This document shows, piece after piece, positions 8,682 through 18,220 of a DNA stretch of 64,000 nucleotides. The first letter of the stretch is position 1. The number at the start of each line of letters is the position of its first letter. This DNA comes from Bacillota bacterium. GTDB lineage: Bacteria > Bacillota > Clostridia > Clostridiales > Clostridiaceae. The notes under the pieces are model-generated. The model worked only from the letters and a program-made list of their open reading frames with translations, did not search any database and had not been told where the DNA came from. Both the position numbers and the translations under genes were made by a program. Where the stretch lies: contig JAEXLD010000060.1 in the NCBI GenBank assembly GCA_023445445.1, positions 43,929-107,928 on the forward strand. The letters are read 5' to 3'.

Positions 8682-9437
8682 ATGGAATTAAAAGATACTA
8701 TGTCACAACGCAAAATCAAAGGTGTGCTTGTAAAAGTGATTAATCATCCTGCAATGGTTATTATGGCACAGGATTGTGGTATGGATTTTATTTTCTATGA
8801 TGGAGAGCATGGCATAATTAGCGAGGAAAAACTGCACGATTTGATAGTGTTAGGAAATGCAGGGGGATTTTCTTCCATTGTAAGAGTGCCACAGCTTGCC
8901 AGGAGAGACGTATCTCGTATACTAGATTCTGGTGCTACAGGAATTATGGTTCCAATGATTGAAACCAAGGAACAGGCAGAGCTACTTGTGGAATGGAGTA
9001 AGTATCCTCCAATAGGAAAAAGGAGTTATTCTGGTGGAGCCAATACCCATTATGGACCAAGTGGAAACCATAGCAAAAACATGGAGGATATGAATCATAA
9101 AACCATCAGTATTGTTCAGATTGAAACTTTAAAGGGAGTAGAAAATGTGGACGAGATTCTAGAAGTGGATGGTATTGATGCAGCTATTATTGGACCCTGT
9201 GATTTAGGCATATCCATAGGTAATCCAGATAATGCTATGAATAAAGAGGAGCTAAAGCTGATTAAAAAGGTTGCAGATTCCTGCAGAAGACATAATAAGG
9301 CTTTTGGCATTATTGGGGGAATGGATTTTCAAAAATACTTTAAGGAGGATATTAACATCCTCATATCTGCCATTGATACCCAAATGATAAGAACAGCATT
9401 AACAAAAGCTGTAGAAGAATATGATAGTTTGGAGTAA
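8682..9437 (+). CDS. HpcH/HpaI family class II aldolase
   Basis: A 251-residue member of the HpcH/HpaI (2-dehydro-3-deoxy acid) aldolase family, metal-dependent enzymes that release pyruvate. Visible are the DGEHG loop with the catalytic histidine, the metal ligand in QIETLKG, and the second one in GPCDLGISIGNP. It should cleave a 2-oxo-3-deoxy sugar acid or a related compound in the cytoplasm. The next gene (SIS) starts 10 nt after its stop. It is one of three aldolase-superfamily genes in this operon. Confidence 0.88.
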   Translation: MELKDTMSQRKIKGVLVKVINHPAMVIMAQDCGMDFIFYDGEHGIISEEKLHDLIVLGNAGGFSSIVRVPQLARRDVSRILDSGATGIMVPMIETKEQAELLVEWSKYPPIGKRSYSGGANTHYGPSGNHSKNMEDMNHKTISIVQIETLKGVENVDEILEVDGIDAAIIGPCDLGISIGNPDNAMNKEELKLIKKVADSCRRHNKAFGIIGGMDFQKYFKEDINILISAIDTQMIRTALTKAVEEYDSLE

Positions 9438-9447
9438 AGGAGTAAAT

Positions 9448-10104
9448 ATGAAAAGTGAAAATGAACAAATTAGAGAATTTCTAAATATTGAATTTTCAGA
9501 GCTTAAGGAATTTGCTAATGGTATAGATATAGATGCACTTACAAAGGCAAAGAATATGATTTTGGAAGCAGAGAAAAATAAGAACCGTGTACATGTTACG
9601 GGAATTGGAAAACCAGGACATGTGGCTGGCTATATTGCTTCATTGTTATCTTCAACAGGAACACCAACCTATGAGCTTCATGGAACGGAAGCGGTACATG
9701 GAAGTGCAGGTCAGGTAGTACCTGGAGATGTAGTTATTGCCATCAGCAATAGTGGTGAAACATCTGAATTGAAGGCAACTGTAGAAGCCTTAAAGAATAA
9801 TGGAGCAAAGATAATTTCTGTTACTGGAAATAAAGGTTCCTGGCTGGCTAAAAAAGGAGATGTAGCCTTGATTGCCGGTGTAAAAAGGGAGGGAGACTAT
9901 TTAAACAAGCCACCTAGAGCATCAATTATGGCGGAAATAGTGATGCTACAAAGCTTAAGCATTCTATTACAGAATGAAAAGGGCTTAGAACCTTATGAGT
10001 ATGTTAAGTGGCATCCAGGTGGAGCAATTGGAACAAGTATCAGAGGGGAGGAAGACAATCATGAAAATGGAAGGAATCATTACGCCAATAGTAACGCCGT
10101 TTAA
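9448..10104 (+). CDS. SIS-domain sugar-phosphate isomerase (KdsD-like, no CBS domains)
   Basis: A 218-residue protein made of one SIS domain, with GIGKPGHVAGYIASLLSSTG and the phosphate-binding AISNSGETSE. It is closest in pattern to the SIS part of D-arabinose-5-phosphate isomerases (KdsD/GutQ) but lacks the C-terminal CBS pair. It probably interconverts an aldose and ketose phosphate produced by the PTS. The start is ATG 9448 with AAAGGAG upstream, not ATG 9421, which overlaps the previous gene. Its 3' end overlaps the next gene by 44 nt, so the last dozen or so residues share DNA with the downstream start. Confidence 0.85.
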   Translation: MKSENEQIREFLNIEFSELKEFANGIDIDALTKAKNMILEAEKNKNRVHVTGIGKPGHVAGYIASLLSSTGTPTYELHGTEAVHGSAGQVVPGDVVIAISNSGETSELKATVEALKNNGAKIISVTGNKGSWLAKKGDVALIAGVKREGDYLNKPPRASIMAEIVMLQSLSILLQNEKGLEPYEYVKWHPGGAIGTSIRGEEDNHENGRNHYANSNAV

Positions 10105-10954
10105 AAGAGATCCAGAGGAGAGCATAAACTATGAAGCAGCAGATGCTTTAGTTAATCATCTCATTGAACATGGTGTTAGCGGAATTTTTATATTAGGAAG
10201 CAACGGAGAATTTCATGTAATTGATGAAGAGGAAAAGGTGGAATTTGCTAAGCATATTATCGAGGTGGTAAATAAGAGAGTTCCTGTATATGTAGGAACG
10301 GGATGCTGCTCCACAAGAGAAACCATCAGATTATCTAAGAGAATGGAAGCATTAGGTGCGAATGCATTATCTGTTATCACCCCATATTTCTTAAAGCCAA
10401 CAGATGAAAATCTGTATGCTCACTATAAGGCAGTAGCAGAAAGTGTAAGCATTCCAATAGTGCTTTACAACATTCCTAAGGCTACTGGATGTCCATTGTC
10501 ACCAGAGCTGGTTGATAGGCTAGCTGATATTGAGAACATAGAGGCAATTAAGGATTCTAGTGGAGAAGAGGATAGATTAATAGCTTATGCGGATATCTCA
10601 AAACGTAAAGGTCTACAGCTATTAGTAGGTAGTGACTCTAAAATTTCCTTTGCCTATGGATTAGGTGCAAGGGGAGCTGTTGCAGGAACAAGTAACGTTA
10701 TTGTTGATACCTTAGTTGGGCTAGATAAGGCATTAAAGGAAGGCCATAGTGCTACTGCAGAAAAGCTACAGAAGGACATTGATGTACTACGTGGTGTTCT
10801 TAAGCTAGGAACAGTTCCAAGTGTTATGAAGCGTTCTTGTGAGCTATCTGGTATTGCTGAAGTCGGACCTGCCAGAAGGCCGGTACAGGAACTAAGTGCA
10901 GAGGATGATGTGAAAATAAAGGAAATGCTTAAATACTACGGTTTATATAAGTAG
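10061..10954 (+). CDS. DapA/NanA superfamily aldolase
   Basis: A 297-residue class I aldolase or synthase of the dihydrodipicolinate synthase / N-acetylneuraminate lyase superfamily. The Schiff-base lysine is in AIKDSSG and the catalytic tyrosine in VLYNIP. A real lysine-pathway DapA would be unlikely inside a PTS operon, so a 2-oxo-3-deoxy sugar acid aldolase role is inferred. The start is ATG 10061 after GAGGGGAGGA; the longer frame from 9995 would sit wholly inside the SIS gene. It overlaps that gene by 44 nt in another frame. Confidence 0.88.
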   Translation: MKMEGIITPIVTPFKRDPEESINYEAADALVNHLIEHGVSGIFILGSNGEFHVIDEEEKVEFAKHIIEVVNKRVPVYVGTGCCSTRETIRLSKRMEALGANALSVITPYFLKPTDENLYAHYKAVAESVSIPIVLYNIPKATGCPLSPELVDRLADIENIEAIKDSSGEEDRLIAYADISKRKGLQLLVGSDSKISFAYGLGARGAVAGTSNVIVDTLVGLDKALKEGHSATAEKLQKDIDVLRGVLKLGTVPSVMKRSCELSGIAEVGPARRPVQELSAEDDVKIKEMLKYYGLYK

Positions 10955-10969
10955 ATAAGGAGGGTAATT

Positions 10970-11452
10970 ATGAGTGAATATGTCATTAAGGAAGATACTA
11001 TGAAACTATTATTATATACAGTAGGAAATCTTGCAATATCTCTTTTACTAATGATTTTACTTGGACAGTTCTATATCAGGGAAAAGTACCTACTTGCTTT
11101 TTTTTCACTGACTGGACTATGGTTTTCAGTAAAATACATGTGCCGTTATGGAATGCGATTAGTAAAGAAAAAAACAGTTTGTAGCTTTGGTGCTAAGGAA
11201 GTGACTATTCACTCTTTGCCTGGAGAGGATAAAAGATTTTTATATAGGGATGTGGAGGAAGTGAAGATTTTAAGTGACTGGAAGAGCGTAAAAATCTTTT
11301 TTTCTGGCAAATATGTTAAACATCCATCTGGGTGGGATTATGTAGGAGTAATCTATCCATTTAAAAGAAAAGAATTGGAAGAGGTTGAAAAGCAAGTTAT
11401 AGAGATTTTAAAAAAGCATCAGGTAAAAGTAAGTAAGGTAACAAGAAAATAA
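10970..11452 (+). CDS. Small membrane protein of unknown function in the PTS operon
   Basis: Not recognised as a characterised family. Residues 10-55 form two closely spaced hydrophobic segments, and the remaining 100 residues look like a cytoplasmic beta-rich (PH-like) domain with repeated lysines. The layout resembles small membrane proteins with a PH-like tail. It lies 15 nt after the DapA-like gene and 42 nt before the KDPG-aldolase gene, so it is probably co-expressed. Nothing in it suggests a catalytic role. Confidence 0.65.
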   Translation: MSEYVIKEDTMKLLLYTVGNLAISLLLMILLGQFYIREKYLLAFFSLTGLWFSVKYMCRYGMRLVKKKTVCSFGAKEVTIHSLPGEDKRFLYRDVEEVKILSDWKSVKIFFSGKYVKHPSGWDYVGVIYPFKRKELEEVEKQVIEILKKHQVKVSKVTRK

Positions 11453-11494
11453 AATATATTAAAGAAGAGATTATAAGAATATAAGAGGTGTATT

Positions 11495-12133
11495 ATGCAA
11501 AAAGTAGTAATTACAAAACGTATTGTAGATACCGGTGCCATGGCTATAGTTAGAGTGGAAACCATCCAAAGAGGTATTGAAATAGCAGAGGGACTGCTAG
11601 CTGGTGGAATTGACTGTATGGAAATCAGCTACACTTTGCCAAATGCCGGAGATATTATCAAGGCGTTAAAGGAAAAGTTTGGAGATGAGCTTGTTGTTGG
11701 TGCTGGAACCGTTCTAGACGCAGAAACTGCAAGGCATGCTATCCTTAATGGTGCACAGTTTATAATTGCACCAACCTTAAAAAAGGAAGTGGCTATTATA
11801 TGTAACAGATACCAGATTCCTTATGCTCCAGGATGTACTTCCATTACAGAGGCTGTAGAAGGATTAGAGTATGGAGCAGCTTTTATAAAGGCATTCCCAA
11901 TATCTGATTTCTATGGTCCAAAGCTGATATCCATATTCAAGACGCCAATACCATTCATGCCAATACTTGCAAGTGGTGGAATAAATCTAGACAACTTAAG
12001 TGACTATGTTATTCGTGGTGTGAAATGTTGTGGCTTTGGGGGACTTTTAACTAAGGGTAGCAAAGAGACTATAGCTGAAAATGCAAGAAAAATCAAAACT
12101 ATTATTGATGAAACAAGAAGCAAGAAGAAATAA
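11495..12133 (+). CDS. KDPG/KHG aldolase family protein
   Basis: A 212-residue class I aldolase of the 2-dehydro-3-deoxy-6-phosphogluconate / 4-hydroxy-2-oxoglutarate aldolase family. The catalytic glutamate is in MEISYT and the Schiff-base lysine in FIKAFPIS; GAGTVLD and the glycine-rich phosphate site near SGGINLDN are also present. It would split a 2-oxo-3-deoxy 6-phosphosugar acid into pyruvate and a triose phosphate. It is the third aldolase of the operon and the most direct link to central metabolism. Confidence 0.9.
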   Translation: MQKVVITKRIVDTGAMAIVRVETIQRGIEIAEGLLAGGIDCMEISYTLPNAGDIIKALKEKFGDELVVGAGTVLDAETARHAILNGAQFIIAPTLKKEVAIICNRYQIPYAPGCTSITEAVEGLEYGAAFIKAFPISDFYGPKLISIFKTPIPFMPILASGGINLDNLSDYVIRGVKCCGFGGLLTKGSKETIAENARKIKTIIDETRSKKK

Positions 12134-12247
12134 TTTTAAGTATTAATTAAGTTATAATTTTGTAAGAAATTTATGCGTTATCTATTGATTTTATGTAATG
12201 GTTGATGTATCCTTAAATTGTAATAAAAGGTACAAAAGAGGGGTTTT

Positions 12248-14335
12248 ATGGATAATGATGTATTAATATTGATTCGGTTCTTATTCAAAAAGACATATCT
12301 TACTCTTAAAGATATAGAAGTAGGCATCAACGTTACTAGAAGACAAGCTACCTATCGAATTGATAAACTTAATATGCTGTTAAAGAGTGAAGGGGTTCCT
12401 TTAATCACCATAGATTCTACTTATGCAAAAGGGATATTAATTGACCCCAAAACATCTGAGGCAATTAACAGGCTTATATCCTGCAGTGAACTAGAAGAGC
12501 AGTATTACATGAGCAAAAAGGAACGCTTGATTTATATGTATTTGATGCTGTTTTTGAATATGGAGTATCTTTCTCTAAATCACTTTACGGACTCTCTATC
12601 TGTGAGTCGTTCCACAGTTCTTCTAGACTTTAAGGAGCTAGTACAGTACCTAGAAGAAGAAGGTATTGAGGTAAAAAACAACAGAATCAGAGGGTATTTC
12701 CTGGTTGGGTCAGAAATGCAAATTCGTCGTATAATGATGAAATATGTAAACTATGCTTTGACTGAGAATGGCAATAGAAAAGTATTTGATATTTTTATTG
12801 ATGACTATAATCTGGACAACTATAGCAAATCATCCTTAGTTATCACTGAGCTTTCTAGGAAACATCATATCCGCTTTGTTGAAGATCGTCTAGTGGAATT
12901 TATTTATGTATTTGTTTTTCTAAAAGCACGTATGCAGAGTGGAGAAAGTGCCGCAGATGAAATTGAACAATTGATTGATACCAGTGTAATGATGTCTATG
13001 AAAGAATATGAATTTACACTAGATTTGTTAAAAAGCTATAAGAATACTGAGAATATAACATCTGCGGATATCAATTATATAGCTTCCTGGATTCTTGGTA
13101 TTTCTTTTGGAGACATAAACGAAGAAACTAAGGATTGTATTTTAATTTCTGATATCATAGGTAAAATCATGGAACGCTTTGAGTCGCTAAGTGGGGTACA
13201 TTACAGGAATACCGAAAAAATATTCATCAAGCTTTACTCACATTTTAGGCCAGCCTATTATCGACTGATTTTTAAGCTGCCAATTTATAACCCACTATGT
13301 GAGAAGGTTAAGGAAGAATATAAAGAGATGTATCAGCTTGTAGAAGAGACCATGAAGCCCTTCAACGTTATTTTCGGAGGTGAGATTCCACCGGAAGAGA
13401 TTGCCTACTTAACAATGCACTTTGCTGTTATCTATACCTCTGGTAAGAAGGAAAGTGAAGGAGAAAAGCAAAAAACAGCCTTAGTTGTCTGTTCCAATGG
13501 AATAGGAACATCCTTTATCCTATATAACGAGCTGACGAAGCTATTCCCAGAATTACATTTCTTATCGCCAATGCAATCTGTACATATAAATGAATTATCT
13601 GAGCACGTAGATATAATATTTGCAACTAGCTATATATCAAATACCATTAAAACTGATATACCGGTGATTCATGTACGTCCAATAATGAGTATTACAGAAC
13701 GCTATCAGGTTATGCGTGAGGTGTATCTTCAAATAGGTTGTGAATCATTAAAGCAGCCAAATGTAGACATGGTTATGAGCATTATATCAAAGCATGCAGA
13801 CATCAGAGAGGAAAATGCACTATATAATGAACTGCTTACCTATTTTTCGAAGACTGATACTATTAAAAAGGAGGACTGTAAGAAATTGCATCTTGCAGAT
13901 ATAGTTAGACCTTCAATTATCAGCCTTGGTATAGATGCAAGTGACTGGGAAGATGCGGTGAGAAAAGCTTATGAGCCTATGGTTAAAGAAGGATTTATCA
14001 CCCGAAACTATATTGATGAAACGATACGCAGTATAAAGGTATTAGGACCATATATTGTTATTACCAAGAATGTGGCTTTATCCCATACCAGATCACAGGC
14101 AGGAGCACTAGGCCTAGCCATGGGAATTGGAGTGCTAAAAAGCCCAGTTGTTTTTGGTAATAAGGATAATGACCCCGTAAAATATATATTCAGTCTTAGT
14201 GCCATAGACAACGAAACACATTTATGCGCCATGTCAGAGTTTGTGGAATTATTAAATGATAAAAAGTTCTATGAAATGCTAGACAAAGCACAGGACTCAC
14301 AAGAGGTTATGAGGTTCTTGGAGTGCAACCACTAA
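12248..14335 (+). CDS. PRD-containing transcriptional regulator with EIIB and EIIA domains
   Basis: A 695-residue regulator of the BglG/MtlR class. In order: N-terminal helix-turn-helix domains (residues 1-160), two PTS regulation domains (about 190-400), an EIIB-like domain with the cysteine in ALVVCSNGIGTS, and a C-terminal EIIA_2 domain with the histidine in VALSHTRSQAG. Such regulators sense the phosphorylation state of their own PTS. The EIIA domain closely resembles the separate EIIA encoded at 6558. It lies 114 nt downstream of the last aldolase gene on the same strand, has its own GAGGGG ribosome binding site, and is the likely activator of the operon. Confidence 0.93.
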   Translation: MDNDVLILIRFLFKKTYLTLKDIEVGINVTRRQATYRIDKLNMLLKSEGVPLITIDSTYAKGILIDPKTSEAINRLISCSELEEQYYMSKKERLIYMYLMLFLNMEYLSLNHFTDSLSVSRSTVLLDFKELVQYLEEEGIEVKNNRIRGYFLVGSEMQIRRIMMKYVNYALTENGNRKVFDIFIDDYNLDNYSKSSLVITELSRKHHIRFVEDRLVEFIYVFVFLKARMQSGESAADEIEQLIDTSVMMSMKEYEFTLDLLKSYKNTENITSADINYIASWILGISFGDINEETKDCILISDIIGKIMERFESLSGVHYRNTEKIFIKLYSHFRPAYYRLIFKLPIYNPLCEKVKEEYKEMYQLVEETMKPFNVIFGGEIPPEEIAYLTMHFAVIYTSGKKESEGEKQKTALVVCSNGIGTSFILYNELTKLFPELHFLSPMQSVHINELSEHVDIIFATSYISNTIKTDIPVIHVRPIMSITERYQVMREVYLQIGCESLKQPNVDMVMSIISKHADIREENALYNELLTYFSKTDTIKKEDCKKLHLADIVRPSIISLGIDASDWEDAVRKAYEPMVKEGFITRNYIDETIRSIKVLGPYIVITKNVALSHTRSQAGALGLAMGIGVLKSPVVFGNKDNDPVKYIFSLSAIDNETHLCAMSEFVELLNDKKFYEMLDKAQDSQEVMRFLECNH

Positions 14336-14383
14336 TGGTGACAGGCACATGAATTAATATAAAAATATAATTTATTTATATAA

Positions 14384-14423
14384 TGAGAAGAGTCTTATAT
14401 TAGATAATAAGGGCTCTTTTTTT
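14384..14423 (+). terminator. Terminator after the PRD regulator
   Basis: The hairpin AGAGTCTTAT / ATAAGGGCTCT is followed by a run of seven T. It closes the PTS-aldolase region. Confidence 0.7.
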
Positions 14424-14523
14424 ATATTAATAAAAAATTATTTTACATATTATAAAATTATTTGGTGTGATATAATATTTCTATGTAACTGTATACATGA
14501 TTTTAGCAAGGTGGTAGATATAT

Positions 14524-15480
14524 ATGAAAAGAATTTTTAGTTTAGCAAAATATTTAGTTTTTATTAGTATCTTCTTTGCTTTACTATTAGGTGTACAAGA
14601 TATACTAAAAGAACAAGAAAAACCGTATGAAGAATTAAAAAATAAAGTTGTATTAATTTCACATGTCTATTCTAATCCCTATTGGCAAGATATAAAAAAT
14701 GGAGCTGAAGAAGCTGCTAAGAATAAAAATATAATAGTAGAATTCCAAGGACCAGATTATGCAAGTGTAGAAGAAGGTATAAGACTTATTAAAATGGCCT
14801 ATGCATCTAATGTAAGTGGAATTATAACTTATGTTCAAGATTCTAGTAGTTATAATTCAATAATTAATAAAATTATAGAGGATAATATACCTTTAATAAC
14901 TATAGATTCAGATGCTGAAGAAAGTAAAAGACTAGCTTATATTGGAACAGATAACATTAATGCTGGAAAAGTGGGGGCTAAGGAAATGATTAAGCAAGTT
15001 GGTAATACAGGAGATATTGGAATTATATTAGGTGGAGCTGAAGTTAAAAATCAAATTGAAAGAGTTAAAGGTTTTAAATCCTATATTGAAGAAAATTCAA
15101 ATCTTAAAATAACTAACACAGAATCCTCAGATTCTTATTTGCTTCAAGCTGAATTGGCTACTAAGAAAATATTAACTGATAATGTTGATATAAAAGCGTT
15201 ATTTTGTGCTTCTGCTCAAGATGGAATAGGAGCAGCAAAAGCAATTAAGAGTATGAATTTAACTGGACAAGTAAAAATAATATGCTTTGATGCCTTGCCA
15301 GAAACATTAGATTTAATAGAAGAAGGTGTTATTAGTGCAACTATTGCACAAAATCCATATGTTATGGGACAAGAAGCTGTAAATACTATTGTAAATATAA
15401 TAGAAGGAAACAAGGTTCAAGAACTTCAGCTTTTTGATGTATTGGTTATTAATGATAAAAATGTAGCAGAGTACAAATAG
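14524..15480 (+). CDS. Membrane-anchored sugar-binding sensor protein (XylFII-like)
   Basis: A 318-residue type I periplasmic-binding fold (LacI/RbsB type) with an N-terminal hydrophobic segment (residues 8-25) but no lipobox, so it is probably held in the membrane by an uncleaved anchor. Motifs include VVLISHVYSNPYWQDI, SGIITYVQDSS and the hinge/pocket segments around ITIDSDAEE. A histidine kinase and an AraC-type response regulator follow at once. This order matches the three-component sugar sensors of solventogenic clostridia (XylFII-LytS-YesN type), where the binding protein presents sugar to the kinase. Sugar identity is not readable here. Confidence 0.82.
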   Translation: MKRIFSLAKYLVFISIFFALLLGVQDILKEQEKPYEELKNKVVLISHVYSNPYWQDIKNGAEEAAKNKNIIVEFQGPDYASVEEGIRLIKMAYASNVSGIITYVQDSSSYNSIINKIIEDNIPLITIDSDAEESKRLAYIGTDNINAGKVGAKEMIKQVGNTGDIGIILGGAEVKNQIERVKGFKSYIEENSNLKITNTESSDSYLLQAELATKKILTDNVDIKALFCASAQDGIGAAKAIKSMNLTGQVKIICFDALPETLDLIEEGVISATIAQNPYVMGQEAVNTIVNIIEGNKVQELQLFDVLVINDKNVAEYK

Positions 15481-15500
15481 CATAAGGAGAAACTATAATA

Positions 15501-16967
15501 ATGAAGAGTTTAAAAAGTAAGATAATAGTATTTGTCATAATTTTAATAATACCATTAATTACTAGTAATATAGTATCATTAATTCTTAGTAAAAAAATAA
15601 ATGAAAATTATAGCATTATGCTTTATAAGTTAAATGAAACTAATGATGTGAAAAACCTTTTAAATGAATCCTTTAATTATTTTAATGAGCATTTCCAAAC
15701 TAGTGATTTAGGCTCTAAAAGTGATTATGAAAATAATATAGAAAAATCACTAGAAAAGCTATCTACACTAGAAGTAAGCTCAGATGTTGAAAGTAGGTAT
15801 ATACTAAGGGATTTATCAAATACAATTAGGAGTTATAAAAGCCAAGGAGATAAAACTATAGAGTTGTTCAGTGAACATGGGGCAATAGATGCATATTATA
15901 ATCAATATATGTCCACTAGAGATATGCTTTCCTATTGTAATTCCTTTATTACAAAGCTAAATGAAAGTTATATTAAGACAAATAATATGATATATAATGA
16001 GAGCAAGGAAAAGGAAAGACAGTTATATAAAATATTAAGTGCCTTTGTATTAATAACCATAATTATAAGTACTATTTATACAGTTCTTTTTGTAAAAGAA
16101 ATACTAAAAAAATTAAGGGTATTAATTCAGGCAGCTAAAGATGTATCTAAAGGTAACTTTAAAGAAATAAAAGCTGAAAAAACTGATATATATGAAATTA
16201 ATATATTAAATGAAGCCTTTGATAAAATGATAAGAAGTTTAATAGGATATATAAATTCTCTTAAAGAAAAGGCAGAGTTAGAAACAAAAATAAAGGATGA
16301 TGAAGTAAAACTATTAAAATATGAAAATGCATTAAAGCTATCTCAATTAAGAGTGTTACAATCACAAATAAATCCTCATTTTCTTTTTAATACTTTAAAT
16401 TGTATAAATCAAATAGCTATAAGTGAAAAAGCTTATAAAACTGAGGGGCTAATAACTTCAGCAGCAGGGATGCTAAGGTATAGCTTAAGTATGATGGAAA
16501 GAAATGCAACCTTAGAAGATGAAATAAATGTGGTGAAACAGTATATATTTATTCAAAAAGTAAGATATGATGATAGATTAACCTTTGGTCTAGACATAAA
16601 TTGTGATATTAAAGATATAGTAGTACCAGGAATGACTTTACAGCCTTTTGTTGAAAATGCTTTTATTCATGGCATAGAGCCTAAGGAAGAGGGGGGATAT
16701 ATTAATATAAAAATAGATAAAGAATTAAATGAATATAGTGTAATTATAGAAGATAATGGTTGTGGAATAAATGAAGATACATTAAATAAGATAAAAACTG
16801 GAGGAAGTGAAAAAGAACATATAGGCCATACAACTGGACTAGGGATAAGAAGTGTTGTTGATAGGCTAGAAATTTTATATGGTGAAAAGAATATGTTTAA
16901 TATAAGCAGCAAGGAAGGACAAGGAACTAAAATATTTTTGAAAATTCCAATTAAGGAGTTGAAATGA
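15501..16967 (+). CDS. LytS/YesM-family sensor histidine kinase
   Basis: A 488-residue membrane kinase. It has a transmembrane helix at residues 8-28, an extracytoplasmic domain to about residue 170, a second membrane helix, a HAMP-like linker, the phospho-acceptor block SQINPHFLFNTLNCINQ, and an ATPase domain with the N-box in QPFVENAFIHG and the G-boxes EDNGCGI and TTGLGI. Its outside domain probably contacts the binding protein encoded 20 nt upstream. It overlaps the response regulator gene by 4 nt (ATGA). Confidence 0.92.
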   Translation: MKSLKSKIIVFVIILIIPLITSNIVSLILSKKINENYSIMLYKLNETNDVKNLLNESFNYFNEHFQTSDLGSKSDYENNIEKSLEKLSTLEVSSDVESRYILRDLSNTIRSYKSQGDKTIELFSEHGAIDAYYNQYMSTRDMLSYCNSFITKLNESYIKTNNMIYNESKEKERQLYKILSAFVLITIIISTIYTVLFVKEILKKLRVLIQAAKDVSKGNFKEIKAEKTDIYEINILNEAFDKMIRSLIGYINSLKEKAELETKIKDDEVKLLKYENALKLSQLRVLQSQINPHFLFNTLNCINQIAISEKAYKTEGLITSAAGMLRYSLSMMERNATLEDEINVVKQYIFIQKVRYDDRLTFGLDINCDIKDIVVPGMTLQPFVENAFIHGIEPKEEGGYINIKIDKELNEYSVIIEDNGCGINEDTLNKIKTGGSEKEHIGHTTGLGIRSVVDRLEILYGEKNMFNISSKEGQGTKIFLKIPIKELK

Positions 16968-18220
16968 GTATGTTAAAAATTCTAATTGCTGATGATGAAA
17001 AATATGAGAGGGATTCGGTAATAAGCCTTATAGAAGAAAATTTTAAAGATAAACTTACTATAGCTCAAGCTAAAAATGGAAGAGAAGCAATTGAAATTGC
17101 TGAACAAATTAGACCTGAAATAATAATAATGGACATTAAGATGCCAGGAATAAATGGGATAAAGGCAATAGAAGAAATTAGAAAAACCTCATCAACAACT
17201 TACTTTATAATGTTAACAGCATATGATTATTTTGATTTTGCTGTTGAAGCTGTTAAATTAAATGTAAAAGAATACTTATTAAAGCCTTTTATTAGAAGTG
17301 AGCTTATAAATAAGATTAATGATGCTATTGAATCAGTGGAACAGAAAAAAGCAAAGCGAAAAAGTGATATAGAAAAAGAAGAAAAAATTAATAATTTAAT
17401 TGGAGTGCTAGAAAATGAATTAGGTTACAGCATTATAAATAACACTTTAGAGATTATTGATTTTAATATGCACATGGAGTATTTAGATTTAAATTTTGAT
17501 AATGCCTTTGCAATAAGTATTAGAATATTATCAAGTAACTTGAATAATTCATTGAAGAGGCGAGTAGGAGAGTATATTAATGAGCTATTAAAATTTAAAT
17601 ATAAGGCAATTGGAACATATTCCTATACAGAAAACCTTATCTTTTTTATTGAAATACACAAATATAATGATATAAATGAAGAAATAACAGAAAATATAAA
17701 TGTTATAAGTGATTTAAAAAGAGAAATAGAAAGACATTTTAATATTACAACTGAAATAGGAATAGGGTATTGTTATAGTGGAATTGATTTAATGAACAAA
17801 TCCTATGAAGAGGCTAATAAAGCAATAAGCTATAGTAATGAAAGTGAAATACTTCATATTGGAAAAGTTGATAATAACAGTTATAATCAAGAAGCTGATA
17901 AGGAGAAAAGTAAGCTTTTCAAAAAGGTTACTGAGTATATTGATAGCAACATACAAGAGGATTTAAATTTAGAAAGTGTTGCAAATAATTTTAATTTAAG
18001 TCCATATTATTTTAGTAGAAGCTTTAAAGAATCAATGGGATGTAACTTGATTGATTATATAAATATAGTAAGAATAAAAAAAGCTAAAGAGCTATTAAAG
18101 AAAAATGAAATGAGTATTAAAGAAATAGGATATACTGTAGGATACAGTGATCCAAACTATTTTAGTAAGGTCTTTAAAAAATACGAGGGATATTCTCCAA
18201 AGGAATATAAATTTAAATAG
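16964..18220 (+). CDS. YesN-type response regulator with AraC DNA-binding domain
   Basis: A 418-residue response regulator. The receiver domain (residues 1-125) has the acidic pair near ADDE, the phospho-aspartate in IIIMDIKMPG and the switch lysine in LLKPF. The middle 150 residues are a linker, and the last 100 form an AraC-type double helix-turn-helix with NLSPYYFSRSFKE and YSDPNYFSKVFKKYEGYSPKEYK. It probably activates the ABC importer operon that begins 250 nt downstream. Confidence 0.92.
   Translation: MSMLKILIADDEKYERDSVISLIEENFKDKLTIAQAKNGREAIEIAEQIRPEIIIMDIKMPGINGIKAIEEIRKTSSTTYFIMLTAYDYFDFAVEAVKLNVKEYLLKPFIRSELINKINDAIESVEQKKAKRKSDIEKEEKINNLIGVLENELGYSIINNTLEIIDFNMHMEYLDLNFDNAFAISIRILSSNLNNSLKRRVGEYINELLKFKYKAIGTYSYTENLIFFIEIHKYNDINEEITENINVISDLKREIERHFNITTEIGIGYCYSGIDLMNKSYEEANKAISYSNESEILHIGKVDNNSYNQEADKEKSKLFKKVTEYIDSNIQEDLNLESVANNFNLSPYYFSRSFKESMGCNLIDYINIVRIKKAKELLKKNEMSIKEIGYTVGYSDPNYFSKVFKKYEGYSPKEYKFK

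Noticed and set aside
10061..10954. Lysine-biosynthesis DapA
   Set aside because: The fold fits, but the gene is embedded in a PTS and aldolase operon with no lysine genes, so a sugar-acid aldolase is more likely.
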